From assembly GCA_945971245.1 (NCBI GenBank), contig CAMFOZ010000003.1:1-38593 (forward strand): a stretch of 38,593 nt of DNA, written 5' to 3'. A model generated the notes under the pieces. That model did no database searches. It had not been told where the DNA came from and saw nothing but the letters and a program-made list of their open reading frames with translations. How positions within the stretch are numbered: the stretch's first letter is position 1; every line of letters begins with the position of its first letter. This document shows positions 10,249-18,800 of this stretch, piece by piece. Source of the stretch: an uncultured Lactobacillus sp. GTDB lineage: Bacteria; Bacillota; Bacilli; Lactobacillales; Lactobacillaceae. The position numbers and the translations under genes were made by a program.

Positions 10249-12216
10249 TTAAAGAATGAGGTGTGTATTAATTACCGCACTGCCAAAGTCCCTAGCCCGG
10301 TAAACATAAAAGATGCTGTCCTGGTTATTACTTAAATCATCTTCTACCACTTGCGGAAGTGAACGGCTCCACGAGTCAGCTATACGTTGTTTGGAGTCTT
10401 TCTGAATTCCGCCGATAACAACCAAGTCTTGGTCAACTAGTGGGTGAATGAAGTCATTTAGTGTTACTACGTTCATATCTGGGTCATTACGTTCCTCAAA
10501 GGTTGTAATTAGTCCAATATCTTTTCTGTCCATGATGTCGCGGTAAGGTTTTAAGATACTTGGCTTAACCTTAACCGCATCAAGCCCGTGAATGACAATC
10601 ATGTCACCAGGTGCGGCACGGTTAGTAACATAGGCAAGTGCGTTTAAGAACATGGCACCCTTGATCATCTTGCTACCACCTAGGTGAGAAAGATCATAAT
10701 AGATGTTCCGGTCGTCCCAGGTTAGTTTATCAGGAATGTTTGTTTTGGCATTGAATACTCGTGGGAAACGCCGTGAAGCGTTCCGAACAGCGTTTAAGAT
10801 GATTTCAGCACGTTTCCGAGCCTGCTCACCTTTTTTAGCCTCATCTGCAACCATCGACTGCAGTTCTGGAATAAAGTCTTGCAACGTCGGGTAGGTTTCG
10901 TGGTCCTGAGTGGCTAAAATACGGTTGGCCAAAGTAGGTTCATGTTCAGGGTTAGCAGAGTAAAGCCCATTCCCGTTAGCCCGATAGATCATCCAGCTCA
11001 AAAGCTGATTATATAATGTCCCCCGGATAGCCGGATCTGGATCTTCGTCTTCCATCAGCATCAAGATGATTTCAACAATCTTATCAAAGTTGGCGTTAGC
11101 ATCCTGCTCAACGGTTTCTGGCTTACCATAGGTTTCCAGTGAGTTGATCGTGTACTTTGAACTCAGGTCAAACACTTTGTTGTCATAAGCATGGTAATTG
11201 AATGGCACCAGGACAATATGATGTGTCCGAGTCCCTGTAACCAGGTAGTTATCGTCTGCAATAACATGTGCCCAGGCCGAGCCAAAGTTTGGCACCATTT
11301 CGGAGCCTTCAATGCCGCCAATACTAATTCGGCCTTTGACCCCACCAGTCATAATTACAGCGTGTCTGATGTTGTTAAAATCAATGATTGACGGCGTATT
11401 AACCAGATATGAGTGAATATCGGTACCGACAACTGTTCCTTGAGGATCTGCAAAGCCTGAAGACGGAAGAAACATCCGAGAAGCCGCTACCGTTTCCATA
11501 TCCGATCCATGCCATGCATTTCCATAAACGTGGTGTGGCAAGTTAAGAAAGGCTTCCATTTCCTGAGAGGTCTTCCGAGTTAGCATAACTCCAACAATAC
11601 CACGATCCTTATAGTTCTGACGCAGTTCCCTGATCGTACCCTCAAGCCGCTCCGGGGTTTTTGCCTTAACGATCAAGGAAATATCAGAGTCAATAATGTG
11701 CTCACTTTTGGCTAACTGCTTAGTCAGCACAATATCGTTCATTTCAGCTTCCTTTTTAGAAGTTTCACGAACGTCTGAACTTTCCTTTTGGTTCATCATC
11801 GTAACCTGCCGAGCACGCAGACGACGTGATAATGTATCATCTTCGTCGCTCTTTGGCATACCTTTTTCACGGTAAGCAAAATAGATGTGGCCTTTCCGAA
11901 GCAGGCCTGATGGAATCAGCATGTTTAGCCAGCCAATTGGTGCTGGGTTGTAGGTTCCATACTTAAAGTGAACATCATACATTGTCATGTATTCGCCGTC
12001 TTTGCCCACTCTAACGTATCCGTCATATTCGACGTATCCAGAATCATTGAAGAAGCCACGTTGCCCAGCAAAGTGCGACCGCCGCTTTGCAGCCCGCTTC
12101 CTGCGTCGCTTAATTGTCTTCTTTTCTTCTCGTGTTAACTTACGCTTGCGCCCGTTTTTTCGTGCCATTTTCTTTTTATTATTTTTCTTTTTCTTGCGTT
12201 TCCGAAAACCAAACAT
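10249..12216 (-). CDS. VirB4-like conjugation protein with degenerate nucleotide-binding motifs
   Basis: VirB4-like layout (METVAASRMFLPSSGFADPQGTVVGTDIHSYLVNTPSIIDFNNIRHAVIMTGG; C-terminal DMIVIHGLDAV...GLITTFEE). No GxxxxGK[ST] seen. Confidence 0.65.
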   Translation of the reverse strand: MFGFRKRKKKKNNKKKMARKNGRKRKLTREEKKTIKRRRKRAAKRRSHFAGQRGFFNDSGYVEYDGYVRVGKDGEYMTMYDVHFKYGTYNPAPIGWLNMLIPSGLLRKGHIYFAYREKGMPKSDEDDTLSRRLRARQVTMMNQKESSDVRETSKKEAEMNDIVLTKQLAKSEHIIDSDISLIVKAKTPERLEGTIRELRQNYKDRGIVGVMLTRKTSQEMEAFLNLPHHVYGNAWHGSDMETVAASRMFLPSSGFADPQGTVVGTDIHSYLVNTPSIIDFNNIRHAVIMTGGVKGRISIGGIEGSEMVPNFGSAWAHVIADDNYLVTGTRTHHIVLVPFNYHAYDNKVFDLSSKYTINSLETYGKPETVEQDANANFDKIVEIILMLMEDEDPDPAIRGTLYNQLLSWMIYRANGNGLYSANPEHEPTLANRILATQDHETYPTLQDFIPELQSMVADEAKKGEQARKRAEIILNAVRNASRRFPRVFNAKTNIPDKLTWDDRNIYYDLSHLGGSKMIKGAMFLNALAYVTNRAAPGDMIVIHGLDAVKVKPSILKPYRDIMDRKDIGLITTFEERNDPDMNVVTLNDFIHPLVDQDLVVIGGIQKDSKQRIADSWSRSLPQVVEDDLSNNQDSIFYVYRARDFGSAVINTHLIL

Positions 12217-12297
12217 AAGATATCCGCCCTCTTTTCACTTAATTTCTATTTTAACAAATATAGCCTGTAAAAACACTCGATAGTGCCACTAATGCAA

Positions 12298-12330
12298 AGA
12301 GGGGACAAACTCTTTGAGTTTATCCCCTCT
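12298..12330 (-). terminator. Intra-operon hairpin/attenuator
   Basis: AGAGGGGACAAACTC-TTTG-AGTTTATCCCCTCT; weak U-tail. Confidence 0.5.
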
Positions 12331-12347
12331 CCTTACTTACAACATGT

Positions 12348-13205
12348 TTACGTAAACAATTTGTGTATTGTTTCTTTCAGCTCATCTCCAGCCAAGACCT
12401 GAGCGGTGACAACGAGGCCTTGACGGAAGAAGACAATCTGGTTATTGACCTTCTTCTGTAGTTCAGTCCATGTTGGTGAATCAATCATTAGGTAAGTGTC
12501 AAGTGTTTGTGCATTGCGAATGTTATTAACAGTCCGCGTTATTTCAGACAGGCGTTGCTCCATTCCTGGAGTAGCATTCCGAGCAATGGTTTTGGGAACA
12601 ATTGCTGGTTTACCAATAACGTTAATCGTTGTTCTAACCGTGGTCCGTTCAAGAGCTCGAAGTGAATTCCGATTAATTACCGCCAACTGGGTTAAATCGT
12701 TATCAAAGCTTGTCTGCGATACAGTCCCATGAACCTTGATCACCGCTGTATACCGTTTGTGTCCCTTATAGACGCTCTCAAGTGAAGCACGAGAAGCATC
12801 TTGCCGAGCGAAGCGATACGGAGTGTATTTAACCAGTTCTCGTTTATGGTTATCAGCAATGAGCTTTCGCCAATAGTCGAAACTAACAAGAAGCTGAGAC
12901 CCACGCGACGGGTTAACAAAAAACACATTTAAGAACATTAAGATTGACCCGATAACAACCATCAGAATAGGTATCCAGGTATGCTTAAGGTTCTTGATCC
13001 CTGACCCATACATGAAGATAAAAATCATAAAAATGTTTGGTAACGCCAAGACAACGATGCTTAAAATAATACTCTTCATCGTTGAAACCAAGGTGTCACC
13101 GATTGAGCCTAGGTTACCAGAAATTGATTCAATTCTATGGATCTGGTCGCCGGCCGATGAGCGCAGGGACATCTTGTTCCCTGAATATTCTCGTGGCTGG
13201 GCCAT
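12348..13205 (-). CDS. Two-TM membrane protein of the transfer operon, possibly PrgI/VirB3-VirB4 N-terminus-like
   Basis: TMs SIILSIVVLALPNIFMIFIFMYG and WIPILMVVIGSILMFLNVFFV, then a soluble domain; precedes the VirB4-like gene. Confidence 0.5.
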   Translation of the reverse strand: MAQPREYSGNKMSLRSSAGDQIHRIESISGNLGSIGDTLVSTMKSIILSIVVLALPNIFMIFIFMYGSGIKNLKHTWIPILMVVIGSILMFLNVFFVNPSRGSQLLVSFDYWRKLIADNHKRELVKYTPYRFARQDASRASLESVYKGHKRYTAVIKVHGTVSQTSFDNDLTQLAVINRNSLRALERTTVRTTINVIGKPAIVPKTIARNATPGMEQRLSEITRTVNNIRNAQTLDTYLMIDSPTWTELQKKVNNQIVFFRQGLVVTAQVLAGDELKETIHKLFT

Positions 13206-13211
13206 TAATTA

Positions 13212-13493
13212 TCATCTCCGATTAACTAAGGTACCAAGTTTAAAGGCAACTGCTAGCATCAATAAAACCGCTGAGCCACCAAACATCATTTGTGGCGCAT
13301 AGCTATTAATACCGGTCTGTGGCAGTTCTTGCTGAGTAGCAGTTGCGCCTTGGCTGCCCTGATTTTCATCCTTAACAACAAGTCGGCCATTTTGCTGGCT
13401 TGATTGATTTCGCTGTGCCTGTTGCTGGCTTTGATTGTCATTGTTGTTGCTATTACTGTTGGTAAGAGTGTCTTTAACTGTATAATCTCCCAT
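13212..13493 (-). CDS. Small LPQTG-motif protein lacking a signal peptide
   Basis: C-terminal LPQTGINSYAPQMMFGGSAVLLMLAVAFKLGTLVNRR; hydrophilic N-terminus; RBS GGGAGGA. Confidence 0.75.
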   Translation of the reverse strand: MGDYTVKDTLTNSNSNNNDNQSQQQAQRNQSSQQNGRLVVKDENQGSQGATATQQELPQTGINSYAPQMMFGGSAVLLMLAVAFKLGTLVNRR

Positions 13494-13529
13494 GATTAGT
13501 CCTCCCTAATTCTCAATTAGCAATTAATC

Positions 13530-15743
13530 CTAATTATTGTTGCTCAAGGTGATGGTGTGCTGTTGGCCATTCTTGTCGGTGTAGTGACCCGTTGTAGCAT
13601 TATCCATCGTTACAGTGTAGTTCTTGTTATCATCCTTGTTGTGGTAAGTCCAAGTATCTCCGGCCTTGTACTTCTTTACCGCGTTGTCACTAGCAACGCT
13701 TGGCTGTGTACTGGATGTTGAGGAACTAACTGAGCTTGACTGTTCTGTTTGTACTTGACCTTCGTGGTGTTGAAATGCCATAGCAGTTCCGCCAATGCTC
13801 AATCCAATAATAGCCAAAGCCCCAACGACAGTTGCAGCAATGCGTCCGCCACGGTGGCTTTTCTTTTGCTCTGAACGTGATTCAGGAGTATTCGTAGCTT
13901 GAGTTGCTTGGGTTGCTTGCGTCATTTGTGTTTGTTGAGGAACCTGGGTCTGTGGCTGAGTGGGCATCTGTGGTGCCTGTGTCATTTGTGGCTGTGGCTG
14001 TGGCTGAATGGGCACTTGCATCGGCCCCATCATGCCTTGCTGCGGGTAATAGTAACCAGCAGCCGCTTGTGCTGGGTGATTTTTCAGCAATTCAAGCTGC
14101 GCTTTGTATTGCTTAACAACTGAGTCAAGATCTCGGCTCTTCTTCTGTTCATTCTTTAATGCACCCTTTAACGTTGCATTTTCCTCAGCGCGTGAGTGAA
14201 GTTCCTTCTCCTTTTGGTTCAATTCTTCCCGAATTACCGTCAGGTTCCGGCTGGTTTGGTCCGCTACACTAGCATCAACCTTTTGCGTGTAGCTATCATG
14301 AAGTGCATTGTATTTATTCTTCCAGCTTTCAGACTCCTTCTTCGATTCTTCAAGCTTAGAAACAATCTGTTTGGTCATGACACCAACACGGTCAGCAAAG
14401 TGAGTACTCTCATCAGTCAGTGTCTTCATGTCAGCGTTAATCAGCTTATTGAAGTCACTAATAATATCCTTAATCTCGAGATTCTTCCGGATCTCATTTT
14501 CGATGTAGCGTTCCTTTTCTTTCTGCTTAAAGGTCTTAAATTTGCTGTTCTCTTGATGACGCAGGGCTTCACTATTAGCCCGAACTTCATTAAGCTTAGC
14601 TGTTAAGGCCTTATTGTGATTATCTTTGTTTTCAGCATCATATTGGGCGCCTAAGGCATCGTGCTTAGATGCAATAAAGGCTTCACGATCACTATCATAC
14701 TTTTCACTCGCCTGCTTAGTGATACGTTCAATGTCATCCTTTTCATTAGCGTCAATGACGTCCATTGCATCATTGTGCTTATCGGCGCTTTCTTTAAAGT
14801 CAGCTTCAAAAGCCTTGCTTAATTCAGGGAGCTGATCCTTAATTCGCTTATAGATCCGAGCAACGCCTGCGCCTCGCCCATCAGCAATGTTCTTTTCAAC
14901 GGCAAGGATTTGTGGTTGAAGCTGTTTCCGAGTGTTTGGGTCAAATTCAACCATTTCGGTGTGATCAGCATCAGCAAACATTTCACGAGCAATATCCAGC
15001 CACTTAGATGGTTTTGGCTGAATAGAGCTATCGCCATTGATAGATGGCAGTTTTTCCGCAAATGGTTGACTATTGTCGGTATTGTCTTGGCTGGCGTTTT
15101 CTTGGCCAGTGCTTTCATTTGCAGCAGCACTCCAATCATCAGGAGCATCATTGTTTGATGCTGGTACAGGAGCAGGTTGAGCATTGTTTTGACCTGTGGT
15201 AGATGAACGATCAATATCACTTGAGGAGCTGAATGTTGCCGTTGACGGGTCATAACTCATTGCTGAATTAACTTCATCAATCTGGCTGTTGGCGTTGGTA
15301 CCGCTAACCAAGGCTTGCGGTTCTTGGTCCGCATTGTCGCTCCCTATATTCACTGAATCATCATTACTGTAATACTTGTCAATTAAAGCTTGACGTGCTG
15401 CATCAATGTCGTCTTGCTTCTCCTGAGTAAAGTCGGCAATGTCTGGTAAAGTACTTAAGTCGATATCATCATCGTCAACACCCATGTAGTCTGCCAAAGA
15501 ATGTGTCAGATCTGGCTGATCATAATATTCGTCGTCGTCTTCATTGATAAACCCCAGCTTAATAGTTGGAAGAGTATCATCAGCCAGTTCATCGTAAGTA
15601 TCATAAGCATCTGGATCATATGCAAACGCAATACCATCACTGGTCTGATGCGTCTGCAGGTTAGCATCTTTTAAGCTGTCAGTCACTTGGTCGTCAGCAT
15701 TAATGATGTTGATGGCCAGACTTAGTGCATTTGAATTATCCAT
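13530..15743 (-). CDS. Acidic coiled-coil protein with one TM near the C-terminus and a small C-terminal domain
   Basis: Likely start MDNSNALSLAINI (RBS AGGAAAG). Coiled coil, P/Q-rich segment, TM RIAATVVGALAIIGLSIGGTAMAF, then Ser-rich linker and YKAGDTWTYHNKDDNKNYTVTM domain. Confidence 0.7.
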   Translation of the reverse strand: MDNSNALSLAINIINADDQVTDSLKDANLQTHQTSDGIAFAYDPDAYDTYDELADDTLPTIKLGFINEDDDEYYDQPDLTHSLADYMGVDDDDIDLSTLPDIADFTQEKQDDIDAARQALIDKYYSNDDSVNIGSDNADQEPQALVSGTNANSQIDEVNSAMSYDPSTATFSSSSDIDRSSTTGQNNAQPAPVPASNNDAPDDWSAAANESTGQENASQDNTDNSQPFAEKLPSINGDSSIQPKPSKWLDIAREMFADADHTEMVEFDPNTRKQLQPQILAVEKNIADGRGAGVARIYKRIKDQLPELSKAFEADFKESADKHNDAMDVIDANEKDDIERITKQASEKYDSDREAFIASKHDALGAQYDAENKDNHNKALTAKLNEVRANSEALRHQENSKFKTFKQKEKERYIENEIRKNLEIKDIISDFNKLINADMKTLTDESTHFADRVGVMTKQIVSKLEESKKESESWKNKYNALHDSYTQKVDASVADQTSRNLTVIREELNQKEKELHSRAEENATLKGALKNEQKKSRDLDSVVKQYKAQLELLKNHPAQAAAGYYYPQQGMMGPMQVPIQPQPQPQMTQAPQMPTQPQTQVPQQTQMTQATQATQATNTPESRSEQKKSHRGGRIAATVVGALAIIGLSIGGTAMAFQHHEGQVQTEQSSSVSSSTSSTQPSVASDNAVKKYKAGDTWTYHNKDDNKNYTVTMDNATTGHYTDKNGQQHTITLSNNN

Positions 15744-15786
15744 GGATCGCACTTTCCTTTCTTGCTTAGGATTTGTATACAATAAC

Positions 15787-15815
15787 ATTATACGAGCATT
15801 TTTTGTAAAATTAAA
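15787..15815 (-). promoter_or_regulatory. Sigma-70 promoter for the 752-aa gene
   Basis: Minus strand TTTAAT-17 nt-TATAAT directly after the preceding terminator. Confidence 0.65.
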
Positions 15816-15830
15816 CGCCTTGGAACACGA

Positions 15831-15865
15831 AAAGGCCCCGGGAATTCAACAATCCCGGGGCCTTT
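15831..15865 (-). terminator. Strong terminator after the VirB6-like gene
   Basis: AAAGGCCCCGGGA...TCCCGGGGCCTTT stem. Confidence 0.8.
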
Positions 15866-15884
15866 CGACTATCTAATTCAATTA

Positions 15885-18800
15885 TTAGCTGACGTCGGTG
15901 TCAAGCTTTCGACGTAGTTTGTCCATTGAAGAAGAATAGTTCTTTGCATCTTCTCCATTAGCATGATTACCGTAGTAACCGCCAGCATCAAGTGCGTTAA
16001 TCTGACCGTCACCATTAGTATCAATGGACCCTGGAGCGACAAACTCGAAGTTCTTCATATCACGGTAGTAGCCCTTAGCTGCAGACAGAACTTGTTGGTG
16101 CAGTTGTGGGTCGCTTTGTGATGAGCTCAGGAGTTCACTGTAAGCATCAGTAATTTGTTGAGCATCACGCGGCGTACCATGGCTTGACAGGTTAAGAGTT
16201 GCTTGGTGCATAGCGCGAAGCTGCTGGTTAATCTTATGAGCCCGTTCGAGCGCTACTTGACGTGCTGCATTAATATGACTTGTGTTTTGAACATTCTGAA
16301 TAATTTTATCTTTCTTATCAGAAATTTGGGCAGCATTGGCTTGCGTTTGTGTAGCAAGTTTATTAACTTCGGCTCGTTCTTGACTAGACATTCCGCTGGT
16401 GATCTTGCTCCGTAAGTTCTTGTACTGAGCTTGTTCACCCCGTGTCATGGTCGATGATGTACCATTAGCCATTCTTGGATGCGCCAAGGTGTTCAACCGA
16501 CGATACTGTTTAAGCTCCGTTGGTTGCATAGCGCCATCAGCGATAACCCGAGCTTGACGCTTTAGGCTCCGATACTCGTTCATTTGAGAAGCACTAAGTT
16601 CTCCCTGCATGTTCTCATACCGTTGAATCTTGCCCATGATAGCAGGTGCCTGTTGACGAACAATATCGTCACGTTGCATCTGGAATTTCTCCAGCTGGCC
16701 ACGTTGCCCAGCTGACAAGTTAGCCATACCACGAGTACTCATAATGTGCTTGTCCTGGAGCATCTGGTACTGCTTCATTTCCTTAGGGTCAAGTCGTCCA
16801 GTTACCCGACGCCCAGCTAATTGACGTAGCCGTTTAACATCTTCTGGCTTCATGTGCTTTTCAAGGCGCCGAGTGTAGTTAGCGAGTTTCTTCTTTTCTT
16901 CGTCAGTGATCTCACCCTTAGCAGCTTTTCGACTCAGTTGAGAGAACTCTTGCATACTGTGAGCATTCATGCCACTGGCTTGAGCACCTTGTTTCATCAG
17001 GGTTTGGTAAGCCTTGTTTTGGTTGACAGACAAGCCATTTCCACTCTTGCTCTGAAGATTATTAAACTTCTTGATTTGGGCTGGCTTCATTCCACCGCTA
17101 ACAAGTTTCTTCTTGAAACTATCAAGTTGTTTCTGTTCATCCTGTGTAAGAGGCTGACCAGAAATAACCTTTTGTTCAAGTTCTTGGTATGTCTGTAACC
17201 CAGTATTGCCAAGAATTTGACCGGCTTGCTCTTGTAAAGCGTTTTCCTCTTCCATTTCGTGGTCGCTCAGCAATGGAGCAGCCTTTTGTTCAAGACTATC
17301 CATCCCCTTCAGACCATCAGGGTTGACACCTTGTGCCTCCATAGTCTTACGGTATTGGTCATACCGTTGTTGTTCTTCAGGAGTGAGCTTCTGGCCACTG
17401 GCAACTTTCTTAGCTAAGTGCTGGTAGTCCTTGTACGCAGTAGCACCCAGAGCTTGTTTAGTGCTCATTGGATTTGCCTTCAGCTTACGTTCGTACTTAT
17501 CCAGACGTTGTTGCTCTTCAGGAGTGAGCGGTTGGCCACTAGCTTGCTTTGCCTTCAGGTGTTGGTAGTCTTGGTAGCCCTTTGGCCCAAGGACTTCGCG
17601 AGCATGATCAGCTTGCGCTTGTTGAATGTTCTTCTCGTACTGATTCAGCCGTTTCTGTTCTTCTGGAGTAAGTGGCTCACCATTAGCTTGCTTCTGCTTA
17701 AGCTGTTGATAGTCCTTGTAGGCGTTAGCACCCAGGGCATCTTCTTCAGCGCCCTTTTGAGCAGCTTGCAATTGATGGTTGTACTTGTCCAGACGAGCTT
17801 GCTCTTCAGGAGTCAATGGCTTGCCTTGAGCGAGTTTGTGCTGAAGGTTCCGATAGTCCTCAGCGCCTTCTTTGCCAAGTACCTTATCCTCCATTGCATG
17901 ATCAGCGTCTAGCTGTTCCTGCTCCTTAGGGGTTAATCCCTTAGCAGCACCCGTCAAGATAGCTGCTTCTTTAAGGCCATCGTCAGCAAGCTTGCCAAGA
18001 TCGCCGTTAACATTCTCCATCTGTTTCTTGTCTTCTGGGGAAATATATGGGTTGTCGGAGTTCATTTGCCCATCCTTGTCCATTAGGTTGTCATCGCTTA
18101 GAGCCTTATCTGGCGTGGCATTCTTATCAAAGTCACGAGCAATAGACTCAGGCGACTTAACATTTGCAGCTAAGCCGTGTTCACGGGCAGCTTGACGCCG
18201 TGATACACCACGGTTCCGAATGGCATCCATGGTAAGTTCCTTGGTTGTCTTGAACGGATCATGACCAACATTGTCTAGTGCGTAGTCACCACGTAATGCA
18301 CGGCCTTCCAAAGCCTTGGTTGCCCGGTCACCAGCAGCACCATGTGTGAGGTTATTAAGGCCTTTGCCAAGTCCAGTTTCATTCTGGCTAATATCCTCAA
18401 GAAGGCTGTTCTTAAGGTCACGCTTACGTTGAAGCTGGTTCTTAGCTCCACGGCGGCCTTCCATCAAGGCACTGTTAGTTTCACGGCCGGCTGACATTTC
18501 AAGCTCTTGACCCTTTCCGCGAGCCCATTCCCATGGAATTAAGAGAAGGTCAATCAGCTTATCACGGAACCCGTTCCAGTTGTAGAAGTAAGCAACCAAA
18601 CCGAGAACAGCAAATGCAAAGCCAACCCAGTAGGAAGTACCTAGCATTTCAGAAGCAACAACAGTTGTACCACCGCTATTGGCATTAGCTGGGTTACCCG
18701 TCAGCAGAGTCCCAAGCATCCCCGCGATAGCTTGGAAGATGTTAACCAGGACGCTTGGAACTAACGTAACGGTTAATGCAGTAGCAGCAATACCCAATGC

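Noticed and set aside
17418-17912. 164-aa plus-strand ORF opposite the VirB6 repeat region
   Set aside because: Leu/Val-rich shadow ORF caused by antisense of the repeats.
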